Shown: positions 1-9,159 of the stretch, in pieces | How the letters are laid out: every line of letters starts with the position of its first letter | Numbering within the stretch: position 1 is the first letter of the stretch | NCBI GenBank assembly: GCA_937926205.1 | Contig: CALEYL010000011.1 | Location: 248,001-312,000 of the forward strand | Origin: an uncultured Saprospiraceae bacterium | Lineage (GTDB): Bacteria; Bacteroidota; Bacteroidia; Chitinophagales; Saprospiraceae | Length of the DNA stretch: 64,000 bases | Reading direction: 5' to 3' | Made by a program: the position numbers and the translations under genes | The notes under the pieces: generated by a model | Told to the model about the DNA's origin: nothing | Databases searched by the model: none | Seen by the model: only the letters and a program-made list of their open reading frames with translations

Positions 1-496
1 TTATGAATTTGGATGTTCTGAAAATATAGTGTTCAAGTCTTGCAATGTAATGAAAATTTCAAAAATTTCTGAAAAAAAAGACACCTTTTAACGGCGTCTT
101 AACAAGATGAATGCATTTTGTTCAGTTGCTCTCTTCTAACAACGTTGAATCAAGGAAAATGGCTGCCTGAAATCCAGAGAAAAAGCGAATATATTTTTGT
201 ACAAAACGCTGATATCCAGAAACTCAATACTGACCGTGAAAACCTTTCCTCATTATGTCAGTCATCACGTTTATTAACGCAGCTACTCAACGTATAGATA
301 CAGGTTTGTGTTTCTTTTTTTTGTAATTTTTTTTATCTTTTTACGACGCGTGAGCGATTCATTTTCTGAATGTTACGTCTTTGAATCTGCAGAACGGGAG
401 CATTAGGGTGTAAAATGAACGTTAAATCTTAAAATCAGGCCTGTTTTCTGGGCAAAGCCGGAATAACTTTGGGCGAAAATCTAAACAATCAACTGC
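1..496. other. Intergenic region, AT-rich, left edge
   Basis: No convincing gene is seen in either strand. The stretch is AT-rich with poly-A and poly-T runs and short stop-riddled frames. Its only recognisable signal is a promoter-like box just before the first gene, listed separately. It probably holds the upstream regulatory region of the first gene and the end of a gene outside the window. Confidence 0.6.
464..471 (+). promoter_or_regulatory. Bacteroidota -7 promoter box
   Basis: TAACTTTG matches the Bacteroidota consensus TAnnTTTG and ends 25 nt before the ATG at 497, the spacing seen for several other genes here. No clear TTG -33 element is seen at the usual distance, so this is a probable rather than certain promoter. 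Confidence 0.45.
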
Positions 497-1960
497 ATGA
501 ACGAAACCGTCCCCCAGTCAAAAGCCGTTTCCAAAACGATCCATCCCGGGGAGTTCGAAGCCTCGAATCACTGGTATCCCAAGGCGCTGAATGCAACGAT
601 CCACCCGATGGTCAATTTTTTTCTTTTTCTGGGGCAGGAGCGCATCATCAACCGGTATTGTCATTTGCACCCGACTGTTGATGCCGGCGCTTTGAAAGAC
701 ATCCTGAATTATCGTTGCAAACATTTCTTTTGGGCAGGTGCCGATTTGCTCAACGTTACCTCCGCATGGGGGAAACGCCAGATGGTGGTTATCGAGAACA
801 ATTCCTGCCCTTCTGGCCAAAAATCCATGCCCTGGGTGGAAGACAGCCAGGAACAGGGTAGTTATCGCTGGCTGGTAGAACGCTCTTTTAAGCCATTTGC
901 CGGCAAAAACAAACGCAGCAATATTCCGGGGGCGTTGGCCGTCATCTACGATAAAAACCCGATAGAGGCTTCAGGGTACGCAGCGGTTATTGCCGATGTC
1001 ATGAAAGAACCGGTATATTATGCTTCCTTTTACGACGACGAACCGAATCCTGCTGTTCGTTTTGAAAAGGGCATCATGTATGTCCGCGACGAAAAAGAGC
1101 AATGGCAGCCAATACGCGCGGCTTTTCGCTACCTGACCCAGCGCCCCTGGAATCGCCTTCCCCTGCATAGCAAAACGAAAATTTTTAACCCCATCACGGC
1201 CTGCCTGGCCGGAGGGCGCAATAAGATGGTAGCGGCAAAAGCCTACGATTTATACAATGCCGAACTTGCCGGGAGCGGACTCAAAATAAATGTGCCCGAG
1301 ACCATTTGGGACGTCAGCAAAAACGAAGTGCCCCTGTGGGTGAAAAAAATGGGAGGCCACGCTGTGGTAAAAGTGCCCTACAGCAATGCCGGACAGGGGG
1401 TATATACCATTGTCAGCAAGGAGGAACTGGATGCTTTTATGGAGATTGATTTTCCCTACGACCGCTTCATTGTCCAAAGCCTTATTGGGAACTACCACTG
1501 GAGCTCTTCCGGGCCCAAAGGCAAACTCTACCATGTAGGCACCATTCCCAGCTCGAAAGGAAAAACGTATGTCGCCGACCTGCGCATGATGGTCAGTTCA
1601 TCCGACCAGGGCATACGCCCATTGTGCGTTTATGCACGCCGAGCCAAAAAGCCGCTGGAGGACCAAATAGAAGAAGGGGTGCAATCCTGGGACATGTTGG
1701 GTACCAACCTGTCATTTAAGAATCCCGACGGCTCCTGGGGCAGCGATACAGAACGACTGGTGCTGATGGATCGCCGCGATTTTAACAAGTTGGGCATTGG
1801 CCTGGACGACCTCATTGAAGCCTATATCCAAACGGTGCTATCTACGGTAGCCATAGATCAAATGGCGCAAACTTTAGTGAACAAGCAGGGCAAATTCAGG
1901 ATGCGATTGTTTAAGTCGCTGAACAATGACGATGCGTTGATTTCGGAGATTTTGAGCTGA
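497..1960 (+). CDS. ATP-grasp-like ligase, substrate unknown
   Basis: A 487-residue soluble protein without signal peptide. Residues about 289-305 (HAVVKVPYSNAGQGVYT) resemble the ATP-grasp loop in which a lysine and a glycine-rich turn hold ATP. DLRMMVS at about 361-367 resembles the DxR strand following the nucleotide site in carboxylate-amine ligases. The N-terminal part contains VIENNSCPSGQKSMP, a plausible substrate loop. ATP-grasp enzymes join a carboxylate to an amine or thiol through an acyl phosphate. The next complete gene is an AstE/AspA-type zinc deacylase, a partner often seen beside RimK-like ATP-grasp ligases, so the pair may make and break the same amide bond (inference). I do not recognise the exact family. 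It could also be a non-catalytic ATP-grasp homologue. Confidence 0.6.
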   Translation: MNETVPQSKAVSKTIHPGEFEASNHWYPKALNATIHPMVNFFLFLGQERIINRYCHLHPTVDAGALKDILNYRCKHFFWAGADLLNVTSAWGKRQMVVIENNSCPSGQKSMPWVEDSQEQGSYRWLVERSFKPFAGKNKRSNIPGALAVIYDKNPIEASGYAAVIADVMKEPVYYASFYDDEPNPAVRFEKGIMYVRDEKEQWQPIRAAFRYLTQRPWNRLPLHSKTKIFNPITACLAGGRNKMVAAKAYDLYNAELAGSGLKINVPETIWDVSKNEVPLWVKKMGGHAVVKVPYSNAGQGVYTIVSKEELDAFMEIDFPYDRFIVQSLIGNYHWSSSGPKGKLYHVGTIPSSKGKTYVADLRMMVSSSDQGIRPLCVYARRAKKPLEDQIEEGVQSWDMLGTNLSFKNPDGSWGSDTERLVLMDRRDFNKLGIGLDDLIEAYIQTVLSTVAIDQMAQTLVNKQGKFRMRLFKSLNNDDALISEILS

Positions 1961-2107
1961 GTTGTTTGGGCAAAAAGGCAAATGAGCAAAGCAGGTAAAT
2001 TGCCAATTTGCCTCCCTGTTGAGCGGGACAGGTCTTGCAAATTTGTCGTTTACGACTTTCACCCTTGCTCTAAAACCTGTATCTTTGAAATCAAAACCTG
2101 ACAGAAG

Positions 2108-2276
2108 ATGCCGGAAGCTATTGCCCGAAAAAAGAAGCCTGCCAAAAATTCTGCTTGCCGAATTGGACAAAGATTGGCTGGTGCGCGATTGGGAAAAGCC
2201 GTTTGAGCTTTGGCCGGGCATCAAAGCCAATGTCGGTGCGTATTTAAAGGAGCGGGAAATTGAAATTGCTGACTGA
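2108..2276 (+). pseudogene. Possible remnant of a small gene
   Basis: The frame ending at 2276 reads a coding-like stretch (KILLAELDKDWLVRDWEKPF) but has no good start. An ATG at 2108 begins a lysine-rich peptide (MPEAIARKKKPAK) in another frame. One frameshift near 2145 would join them into about 55 residues. This may be a broken small gene between the ATP-grasp and deacylase genes, or chance. Nothing else is visible in the roughly 360 nt gap. Confidence 0.2.
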
Positions 2277-2320
2277 TTGCATTTCAGCCCAAAGTACAAC
2301 GTTGAAAACAAGCGACAGTA

Positions 2321-3301
2321 ATGGAACAAGCACCGTTAATGCCGGGAGTAGAAGCTCCCATCGTACAGGAATTGAACATCGAAGCCATTGAACCGGGAAC
2401 AGTTGCCCGCTTGTGGCTTCAGGTGATTTCAGATGGCTTGGGACAACCGGTTTGCATCCCCGTGATTGTTGTGCGCGGCGCCAGGCCGGGAAGAACATTG
2501 GGACTGACTGCTGCCCTGCACGGGAACGAGCTCAATGGCATCCCCATCATTCAAAGGTTGTTCCGGCAACTGGATCCGCTTCGGCTTTCCGGAACCATAC
2601 TCGGGGTTCCGGTTCTGAATACCCCTTCTTTTCTCCGGCAGGAACGATTTTATCTGGATGGCCGCGATCTCAACCACCTCATGCCCGGGCGTTCCGATGG
2701 TACTGCCAGTGAGGTTTATGCACATGGCGTCTTTAGCAGCATCGTCGGACAGATGGACTATTTGGTTGATTTACACACAGCCAGTTCCGGTAGGGTTAAC
2801 AGTTTTTACATCCGGGCCGACATGGACAAGGCTGAGACGCGTGAAATGGCCTTGCTCCATAATCCGCAAATCATTGTTCACAATCCGCCTTCAGACGGCA
2901 CCTTGCGCGGAGCGGCAACTGCGCAGGGCGTACATGCCATTACCCTCGAATTGGGTGATCCCCAGGTTTTTCAGAAAACGATCATCAGTGCCGGGCTTAC
3001 GGGCATTCAAAACCTCATGATCCATTTGGGTATGATGGATGGCACGATTATGCCGGCAACCCGACCGCCGGTATTGTGTCAAAAATCTTACTGGCTCTAT
3101 GCAGAAGAAGGCGGTATTCTTACCGTGCGGCCTAATTTGGGAGACATGCTGGAGAAAGGGCAACGGGTAGCAACGGTGCGCAATGTTTTTGGCGATCTGG
3201 TTAAAACTTATGAAGCTCCGGAAGATGGCATCGTCATCGGGAAAAGCGTCAATCCGGTAAATTACAGCGGGGGCAGGATTTTGCATCTGGGAATAGTTTG
3301 A
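2321..3301 (+). CDS. Succinylglutamate desuccinylase/aspartoacylase-family protein
   Basis: A 326-residue zinc carboxypeptidase-like enzyme of the AstE/AspA family, which hydrolyses N-acyl amino acids or similar amides. The metal motif HxxE is H67-G-N-E70 in ALHGNELNG, and the third ligand is H152 in LVDLHTASSG. The C-terminal third (EEGGILTVRPNLGDMLEKGQ through GGRILHLG) resembles the small beta-barrel found at the end of this family. Length is typical. It follows the ATP-grasp-like gene on the same strand. In other bacteria such deacylases lie beside RimK-type ligases, so a shared substrate is plausible, but the substrate cannot be read from the sequence. Confidence 0.85.
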   Translation: MEQAPLMPGVEAPIVQELNIEAIEPGTVARLWLQVISDGLGQPVCIPVIVVRGARPGRTLGLTAALHGNELNGIPIIQRLFRQLDPLRLSGTILGVPVLNTPSFLRQERFYLDGRDLNHLMPGRSDGTASEVYAHGVFSSIVGQMDYLVDLHTASSGRVNSFYIRADMDKAETREMALLHNPQIIVHNPPSDGTLRGAATAQGVHAITLELGDPQVFQKTIISAGLTGIQNLMIHLGMMDGTIMPATRPPVLCQKSYWLYAEEGGILTVRPNLGDMLEKGQRVATVRNVFGDLVKTYEAPEDGIVIGKSVNPVNYSGGRILHLGIV

Positions 3302-3367
3302 AACGGTTTGTAGTCAGCAGTCTTTCAGTTGGCAGGGGCATTTTGCAAACATAATCCTGGTTGCTGC

Positions 3368-3668
3368 CGGCGGGCGTAGGCTCTGCATGTCGCATTATCG
3401 AATGTCGCTCGCGACTTCCGTGTCATTCTCGCAGGTTTGTCATCTACGTAGGAAACTACGACCTCGTACCAAGCGCTTCGAGGTTTTTCCGCCGACCTTC
3501 TTTGAGTTTAAAGCATTAATAGACAGGCATTTGTAATCAAATTTTATCAACTGTCGCGCTGTTGCAGATTCCATCACGGGAATGACATTCATGTAAGGAA
3601 TGAAAGAAAGGATAACGATAAGGAATACGGCTAAATACAATGAATATGCGTAGCGGATGCTCGCCTTA
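3368..3668. repeat. Intergenic repeat family, copy A (no nested element)
   Basis: The first of three related intergenic repeats (others at about 9160-9595 and 27412-28057). Shared landmarks in order are TGCATRTCGCAT, a CATTCYCGC hairpin-like segment, CTCGTACCAAGCGCTTCG (close to the copy at 27.6 kb), CAACTGTCGCGCTGTTGCAG, and GATAACGATMAG before an AATATGCG stretch. This copy lacks the 128 bp inserted element present in the other two and so approximates the uninterrupted form. A 111-codon reverse frame crosses it but is not conserved in the other copies, so it is not called as a gene. The rest of the gap up to about 3960 holds short degenerate repeats such as CTGCCAACT and no gene. Confidence 0.6.
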
Positions 3669-3967
3669 CAAATCAAGGGCATGATCACAACTGCAAGCTC
3701 AGAAACTGTATTTTCCCTATGACAGTAGCTTATCGTAAAGCAGAATTCCAATCCTTTGTACGCTGATCCTGCCAACTGCTAACTCAGCAACTGCCAACTT
3801 TTCCTATAAAAGCAGCTCGTTGTGAAGCAAAGCCTCCATCCTTTGCACACTCGACCCTGCTGACTGCCAAATGAAAGACTGTCAACTATTTCCCAAAAAT
3901 GCAATTGGCAGTTACAGAGCTCGCGCCCCAAAACTGCCAACTGCTATTTAAAAGACTGATACGTTTA

Positions 3968-4549
3968 TTATTGCAATACCGCCTCTTTCTCTTCGATCAT
4001 TTTACGGATGTTGATCAAAGCGTAGCGCATGCGGCCAAGAGCCGTATTGATGCTGACACGGGTAAGTTTCGCAATTTCTTTGAAACTCATGTCGGCATAG
4101 TGGCGCAAAATGACCACTTCGCGCTGTTCCTGAGGGAGCATGTCAATGAGGTGGCGCACTTTATCGTGCGTTTGGCTGCGGATGATGTGCTGTTCGGCAT
4201 TGTCATCGGGTGCATGCAGCACGTCGAAAATGTCGAAAGTATCCGTAGGCGCTACCTGAGGGCGGCGTTTGGTGCGGCGGAAATAATCCACGCACATGTT
4301 GTAAGAGATACGCATAGCCCACTGCAGGAATTTTCCTTCGTGGTTGTATTTCCCTTTCCTCAAGGTGTCAACAATTTTAATGAAGACCTCCTGGAAAATA
4401 TCTTCAGCAAGACTTTGATCCTTGACAAAGAGATAGATGGAAGTATAAATTTTCTGTTGATGGCGGTTGAGCAGTTCTTCGAAAGCACGCTCATTTCCTT
4501 CCAGATAGCAGGCGATTAACTGCTGATCGTTAAGCATTGTAACTTGCAT
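3968..4549 (-). CDS. ECF-type RNA polymerase sigma-70 factor
   Basis: A 193-residue sigma factor with region 2 (RAFEELLNRHQQKIYTSIYLFVKDQSLAEDIFQEVFIKI, residues about 20-58) and region 4 (LPQEQREVVILRHYADMSFKEIAKLTRVSINTALGRMRYAL, about 139-180), the layout of extracytoplasmic-function factors. Between them lies a linker containing DTFDIFDVLH. It has no adjacent anti-sigma gene, unlike the two other sigma genes in this window, so it may be controlled by another route. Its neighbours are the intergenic repeat region downstream and the HU/SPOR gene upstream, both separated by 300 nt or more. Confidence 0.9.
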   Translation of the reverse strand: MQVTMLNDQQLIACYLEGNERAFEELLNRHQQKIYTSIYLFVKDQSLAEDIFQEVFIKIVDTLRKGKYNHEGKFLQWAMRISYNMCVDYFRRTKRRPQVAPTDTFDIFDVLHAPDDNAEQHIIRSQTHDKVRHLIDMLPQEQREVVILRHYADMSFKEIAKLTRVSINTALGRMRYALINIRKMIEEKEAVLQ

Positions 4550-4860
4550 AACTAAATAACTTTAAAGAGTGATGGGATTACCAAATTATTTAGTGTAAGC
4601 GTTACAATCGATAGCAATTATGTTTTGATGAAAAAAAGAAGTTCGTGATTCAATACTGCCCAAAGATATAGATGCTATTCAAATGCGGGACATTTTTTTT
4701 GAGGTTTTTCTTTATGTTAACAAAAAATTAACAAATCAAACATAATAAATCACAGCTTAAATTTATCAAATACTTTCTTTTTCAGCATGTTGGCTGCAAT
4801 CCGGACAAAAATCAGGGAATCGGGGTGTTAAGAACATTGGGGACGCTCAAAAGCCACAAT
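4550..4860. other. AT-rich intergenic region
   Basis: No gene is seen. On the minus strand a TATCTTTG box (plus-strand CAAAGATA at 4661-4668) matches TAnnTTTG and would give the sigma gene a leader of about 100 nt. The part toward 4800 is strongly AT-rich and may hold the end of the HU/SPOR transcript. Confidence 0.4.
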
Positions 4861-5874
4861 TTAACGCTTGCCTTTTTGGACGAGCTTGGCGTCTTTGTTA
4901 AATTTTCTTCGGATTTTCTGCAGGGCTTCCTGCAGTTCTGCTTCATTCTCATAGGCCAGTTGCACATTGACCTGCGTTAAACGGCCCTTTTTTTCCGTAA
5001 CCGGTTCGTATCCCGATTCATAAAGGCGGGAAATCAGGCGTTTGACATTGTCTGCATTGGAAAAAGCGCCCACAGCAATGATGCCGAATTTTTGTTCCGG
5101 AGCCATCGTAATGCTTTCCGTATCGGTTTCGGTATTTGCGGCAGATTCATCCGCGTCGTTGTTGTCGTCCTGATTAAGCACTTCGGGGAGTTCGGCAGGC
5201 GCATCTTCACCCGGATTTTCCAAAGCAGAAGAAGGACTGACATTAACCCGGGAAGGCGGCAAGGCTTCTGCAATGGGATTTTCAGGAACGCTGGCGCCGG
5301 GGCGTAACAACAGATAGAGGCTGGTGACCAGGCTAATGCTGCCAACAATCGAGACGACTTTCATATACCGGCGGAACCATGCGACCGCTGCGGTTTTGAA
5401 ATTTTCCGAAGGAGAGGGTTGAATCGGTGGCGGCTCAAGGCTGCGCTGCGAACGCAACACGGGATAGAATTGCACGGTAGGCAGGCCAAATGTTTCGGTA
5501 TTGAAGTTGGTATTCTCAGGTAAAAATCGCAGTTGTTGCTCGAAGTCGCGGTAAAGCCGGCCTACTTCCGGGATGACGACAATTTCGCGGCGTTCCAGCG
5601 CTCGTTTAACCTGAGCAACATATTCTGTTACCTGTTTTTCCGCTTCCAGATGGGAAAGATGGTATTTCTGGATGAGCCTGCTGATCAACAAGCCATCGTT
5701 GACCGCAAGGTTGGCATTGAATGTCCATTCTTTGGAAGGCGGACTGATCTTACCCTGAACGTGCTCAATCGCTGCAGGCTTGTATTGGCCAACTAGCGCG
5801 CCCAATCCGGGAATGCTAACTGTATCCTGCTCGTAAAGCAGGGCCGCAATGCATGCGCCAACGTCTATATCCAT
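4861..5874 (-). CDS. HU-CCDC81-like/SPOR-domain membrane protein
   Basis: A 337-residue protein when started at the ATG beginning MDIDVGACIAALLYEQD; a longer frame exists upstream but lacks coding character. Residues about 1-75 and 80-150 resemble the paired HU-like domains of Bacteroidota proteins (VSIPGLGALVGQY and VVIPEVGRLYRDFEQQ are typical strand-turn motifs). One transmembrane helix follows at about 180-197 (VVSIVGSISLVTSLYLLL), then an acidic linker, and a C-terminal SPOR domain (FGIIAVGAFSNADNVKRLI to the end). SPOR domains bind denuded septal glycan, so the protein probably links a cytoplasmic HU-like module to the periplasmic cell wall, likely at the division site. The role is inferred from domains only. 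Confidence 0.85.
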   Translation of the reverse strand: MDIDVGACIAALLYEQDTVSIPGLGALVGQYKPAAIEHVQGKISPPSKEWTFNANLAVNDGLLISRLIQKYHLSHLEAEKQVTEYVAQVKRALERREIVVIPEVGRLYRDFEQQLRFLPENTNFNTETFGLPTVQFYPVLRSQRSLEPPPIQPSPSENFKTAAVAWFRRYMKVVSIVGSISLVTSLYLLLRPGASVPENPIAEALPPSRVNVSPSSALENPGEDAPAELPEVLNQDDNNDADESAANTETDTESITMAPEQKFGIIAVGAFSNADNVKRLISRLYESGYEPVTEKKGRLTQVNVQLAYENEAELQEALQKIRRKFNKDAKLVQKGKR

Positions 5875-6016
5875 AGCCAAACAAAACTTTATTGGGCTAA
5901 GGTAAGGTTTTTGCAGGACTACATGGACTAAACTTTCAAACTTTAGCAGACTTGTTGCGGTGCATACTTTTACCAAGTCCTGACAGGAGATTGACCGAAA
6001 ACCTCCAACTGTTCCC

Positions 6017-6024
6017 TAACTTTG
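6017..6024 (+). promoter_or_regulatory. Promoter for the hemL operon
   Basis: TAACTTTG fits TAnnTTTG and ends about 30 nt before the hemL start. A TTG at 5991-5993 lies 23 nt upstream and could serve as the -33 element, slightly further than usual. Confidence 0.45.
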
Positions 6025-6054
6025 TTGTTCTTTAGGCGTTTTACTAGACTAATT

Positions 6055-7362
6055 ATGATGAACCCAGACTATTCGCGCGAGCGCTCCGGCCATTTATTTG
6101 AAGAAGCCAAACAGTATTTTCCGGGTGGGGTAAATTCTCCTGTCCGTGCTTTCCGTTCCGTCACCGGCCCCCCGGTCTTCATAAAAAAAGGCCAGGGCAG
6201 TCGTCTGTGGGATGAAGATAACAATGAATACATTGATTTCTGCGCTTCCTGGGGGCCGCTGATTCTGGGGCACAACAACCCCGGGATCCTGGAACGGGTG
6301 ATCGAAGCGGCTTCCAACGGGCTTTCTTTTGGTGCGCCAACAGAGTGGGGAAACCGGCTCGGAAAGCTGCTCTTAGGCAACAACCGTTATCTTGAAAAAA
6401 TGCGCTTTGTCAGTTCCGGTACCGAAGCGGTGATGTCGGCCATTCGCCTGGCACGCGGCGTCACGGGAAGGAGCAAAGTCATCAAATTTGAAGGATGCTA
6501 CCACGGCCACTTAGATTCGCTGCTGGTAAAAGCCGGTTCGGGCCTGGTGACTTTCGGGGTCAGCACTTCGGCTGGTATACCGGAATCTTTTGCAAAAGAA
6601 ACCATCGTCTTGCCGCTGAACGCTCCGGAACTGCTGGAAAAAGCGCTTCAGGAACACGGCCACGATGTTGCCTGTATCATTGTTGAACCGGTTCCTGCTA
6701 ACAATGGTCTGCTGCTTCAGGATCGGTCTTTTCTGGAATGCTTGCGTTTGAAATGCTATAAATACGGCGCCATGCTGATTTTTGACGAAGTCATCTCCGG
6801 CTTTCGCGTGGGATTTGAAGGGGCAGCCGGCCACTATGGCATCCGGCCGGATATTGTAACTTACGGCAAGATCATAGGCGGCGGAATGCCTGTGGGGGCT
6901 TACGGCGCAAGCCGGGAAATCATGGCTTATATTGCGCCGGAAGGCCCCGTATATCAGGCAGGGACGCTTTCCGCGAATCCTGTAGCCATGGCGGCAGGCT
7001 TGGCGGCATTGGAGCAATTGCTGGCGCCAGGGTTTTATGAGACGCTGGAGCGCAAAACCCAATCGTTCGTGCAGGCTATACAAAGCCATTGCGATGCAAA
7101 AGGCTACGAGGTCAGTATACCGCAAATTGCTTCCGTTTTCTGGATCAATTTTAGCAGAGAGCGCATTGTTTCGGCTGATCAGATTGATCCGAAAAGCATG
7201 GATAAATTTAAGGTGCTGCACCTCGAACTCTTGAAGCGCGGTGTCTATTTTGGCCCTTCAGGCTACGAAGTCGGCTTCATTTCGGCAGCACATACGGATG
7301 CGGATTTGGAAACGGCTGCTGCCCGCGTAAATGAAGCGTTGGATGTGGTTTTTAATCCATAG
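6055..7362 (+). CDS. hemL: Glutamate-1-semialdehyde 2,1-aminomutase
   Basis: A 435-residue PLP enzyme that converts glutamate-1-semialdehyde to 5-aminolevulinate, the first committed tetrapyrrole intermediate of the C5 pathway. Typical motifs are FPGGVNSPVRAF near the N-terminus, SSGTEAVMSAIRLARG for cofactor phosphate binding, FEGCYHGHLDSLLVK, LIFDEVISGFRVG with the aspartate that contacts the PLP ring, and TYGKIIGGGMPVGAYG with the Schiff-base lysine. The start is the tandem ATG at 6055/6058, since the upstream in-frame extension is not coding-like. The histidine kinase gene begins 5 nt after the stop, so the two are probably co-transcribed. hemN, a later haem step, lies 13 kb away. Confidence 0.96.
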   Translation: MMNPDYSRERSGHLFEEAKQYFPGGVNSPVRAFRSVTGPPVFIKKGQGSRLWDEDNNEYIDFCASWGPLILGHNNPGILERVIEAASNGLSFGAPTEWGNRLGKLLLGNNRYLEKMRFVSSGTEAVMSAIRLARGVTGRSKVIKFEGCYHGHLDSLLVKAGSGLVTFGVSTSAGIPESFAKETIVLPLNAPELLEKALQEHGHDVACIIVEPVPANNGLLLQDRSFLECLRLKCYKYGAMLIFDEVISGFRVGFEGAAGHYGIRPDIVTYGKIIGGGMPVGAYGASREIMAYIAPEGPVYQAGTLSANPVAMAAGLAALEQLLAPGFYETLERKTQSFVQAIQSHCDAKGYEVSIPQIASVFWINFSRERIVSADQIDPKSMDKFKVLHLELLKRGVYFGPSGYEVGFISAAHTDADLETAAARVNEALDVVFNP

Positions 7363-7367
7363 TTGTT

Positions 7368-8384
7368 ATGAAGCAAAACGTTCAACTCCGGCTCTTGTCC
7401 TACGGCGTCATCGCCTACATGATGATGGCGTTTGCATGGTGGTCGGTGTTGCTGTTTGTGAAAAACAACGACGCTTTTCAGGCCAAACGCGACCTGCTGC
7501 GCATCGGTATGGTTGCCGAAGGCCTGGTGAACAACGACGCTGAATTTTACCAAAACCCGCGCTACATCGAACTGGCAAGCTTATACCGCCGCCAGGAGTG
7601 GATGATCGTTGGCGAAGCTTCGGTGTTCATCATCAGCTTAGTGCTCGGAATCTGGCTGATCAACCGCGGCTACCACAAAGAGGTGATGGCTGCCAGGCAA
7701 CGCCGCAATTTTTTATTGTCTATCACCCACGAACTGAAGTCGCCGATTGCTTCCATAAAACTGGTACTGGAGACCCTTCTCAAGAGAGACTTATCGAAAG
7801 AGCAATCAAACAAAATAGCGCAAAGCGCGCTTCGGGAATCGGATCGCCTGAACGACCTGGTGAACGATCTGCTGCTGTCAGCGCGCCTCGAAACGGCTTA
7901 CCAGCCTTATGTTGAAACCCTCGATTTTTCCGAACTCCTACACGATTTGGTTCAGAAATTACAGGAAAAATACCCACAGGTAGTTTTTTCATTTAAAGAA
8001 ACTACGCCGATAAGTCTCATTCGAGCCGATAAATCCGGGTTAACCTCCGTTGCCCTCAACCTGCTTGAAAATGCCGTTAAATATTCGCCCGAAGCGCCGA
8101 AAATCGAAGTGCGTCTGGCACAAAGCAATGGGGTTTTGATCTGGGAAATCGCAGACAACGGCATCGGCATCGACGATAAAGAGAAAAGCAGGGTATTTGA
8201 AAAGTTTTACCGCATTGGCAACGAAGATACACGCCAAACCAAAGGCACGGGACTTGGCCTTTTCATCGTGAAAGAGGTCGTTCTGGCACACGGCGGGGAT
8301 ATTGCCATTTTGAACAATCATCCAAAGGGTAGTATTTTTAGGATAACTTTGCCGGTTCAGGAGATAAGTAAGGTTAAAGGTTAA
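7368..8384 (+). CDS. Membrane sensor histidine kinase
   Basis: A 338-residue kinase with two transmembrane helices (about 12-31 and 79-99) enclosing a short periplasmic loop of roughly 47 residues. The dimerisation/phosphoacceptor box SITHELKSPIASIK carries His121. The ATPase boxes are NLLENAVKYSP (N), DNGIGID (G1), VFEKFYR (F) and KGTGLGLFIV (G2). No HAMP domain is evident. The small loop suggests sensing in the membrane or through a partner rather than a large ligand pocket. It follows hemL by 5 nt and is followed by its probable response regulator after a strong inverted repeat that overlaps its stop codon. Confidence 0.93.
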   Translation: MKQNVQLRLLSYGVIAYMMMAFAWWSVLLFVKNNDAFQAKRDLLRIGMVAEGLVNNDAEFYQNPRYIELASLYRRQEWMIVGEASVFIISLVLGIWLINRGYHKEVMAARQRRNFLLSITHELKSPIASIKLVLETLLKRDLSKEQSNKIAQSALRESDRLNDLVNDLLLSARLETAYQPYVETLDFSELLHDLVQKLQEKYPQVVFSFKETTPISLIRADKSGLTSVALNLLENAVKYSPEAPKIEVRLAQSNGVLIWEIADNGIGIDDKEKSRVFEKFYRIGNEDTRQTKGTGLGLFIVKEVVLAHGGDIAILNNHPKGSIFRITLPVQEISKVKG

Positions 8385-8438
8385 AGTAGAAAGGTTAAAG
8401 GGGGCACCCTGCTACTTTATCCTTTCTACTTTAACCTT
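8377..8438. terminator. Perfect 18-bp inverted repeat between kinase and regulator
   Basis: AAGGTTAAAGTAGAAAGG (8377-8394) is repeated as its exact reverse complement at 8421-8438, with a 26 nt loop. The left arm overlaps the kinase stop codon and the right arm ends 19 nt before the regulator ATG. It could form an RNA hairpin that terminates or attenuates transcription, or sets different amounts of the two proteins. No U-tract follows, so a classical intrinsic terminator is uncertain. Confidence 0.55.
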
Positions 8439-8457
8439 GACTACTAAAAACAAACGC

Positions 8458-9144
8458 ATGCAACGCATATTTCTCGCAGAAGACGAAGAGAACATCCGGG
8501 AGGTAGTTAAACTCAACCTCGAATTGGAAAACTACGAAGTGGTGACCAGCGGCAATGGCCGTCAGGCACTGAAAATATTGGGGGAACAGCATTTTGATCT
8601 TCTGTTGCTGGATGTGATGCTACCAGAAGTGGACGGCTTTCAGATTTGCGAACAGGTGCGCCTCAGCAACCGCGAAGTACCCATCATTTTTCTGACGGCC
8701 AAAGACACCGCCCTTGACCGCATCACGGGGCTGAAACGCGGCGCTGACGACTACCTGACCAAACCTTTTAACCTGGAAGAATTGTTGTTGCGGGTCAATA
8801 ACCTGATCCGCCGCACCAGCCGGGGGGCAGAAAGTACCTCCGACACCTATGAATTTGACGGGCGCCGCATCAATTTTGCCACTTACGAAGCGGAAGTGGA
8901 CGGCGCCATCATCCCACTCACCAAAAAAGAAACCATGCTGCTCAAGTTGCTCATCGACCGCAAAAACGAGGTCGTTTCCAGGCAGCAAATCCTGCAATCT
9001 GTTTGGGGCTACGACGTGTACCCCTCCACCCGCACCATTGACAATTTTATCCTTTCTTTCCGCAAATATTTTGAGTTGGATCCGCGCAACCCGCAGCGAT
9101 TTTTGTCTATTCGCGGGGTGGGGTATAAATTTGTAGATGCCTGA
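8458..9144 (+). CDS. OmpR/PhoB-family response regulator
   Basis: A 228-residue two-domain regulator. The receiver domain has the acidic pair in FLAEDEEN, the phosphoacceptor Asp52 in LLLLDVMLPEVDG, and the lysine of YLTKPFNLEE. The C-terminal winged-helix domain contains TKKETMLLKLLIDRKNEVVSR, YPSTRTIDNFILSFRKYFE and IRGVGYKFVDA, typical of the OmpR group. The ATG at 8458 is preferred over the in-frame TTG at 8437, which lies inside the inverted repeat. It is the likely partner of the kinase immediately upstream. The position behind hemL raises the possibility that the pair is co-expressed with tetrapyrrole synthesis. Confidence 0.94.
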   Translation: MQRIFLAEDEENIREVVKLNLELENYEVVTSGNGRQALKILGEQHFDLLLLDVMLPEVDGFQICEQVRLSNREVPIIFLTAKDTALDRITGLKRGADDYLTKPFNLEELLLRVNNLIRRTSRGAESTSDTYEFDGRRINFATYEAEVDGAIIPLTKKETMLLKLLIDRKNEVVSRQQILQSVWGYDVYPSTRTIDNFILSFRKYFELDPRNPQRFLSIRGVGYKFVDA

Positions 9145-9159
9145 CAATCAATATTTTGT

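Noticed and set aside
3440..3775. 111-codon minus-strand frame across repeat copy A
   Set aside because: The equivalent stretches of copies B and C contain stops, so it is not conserved as coding.
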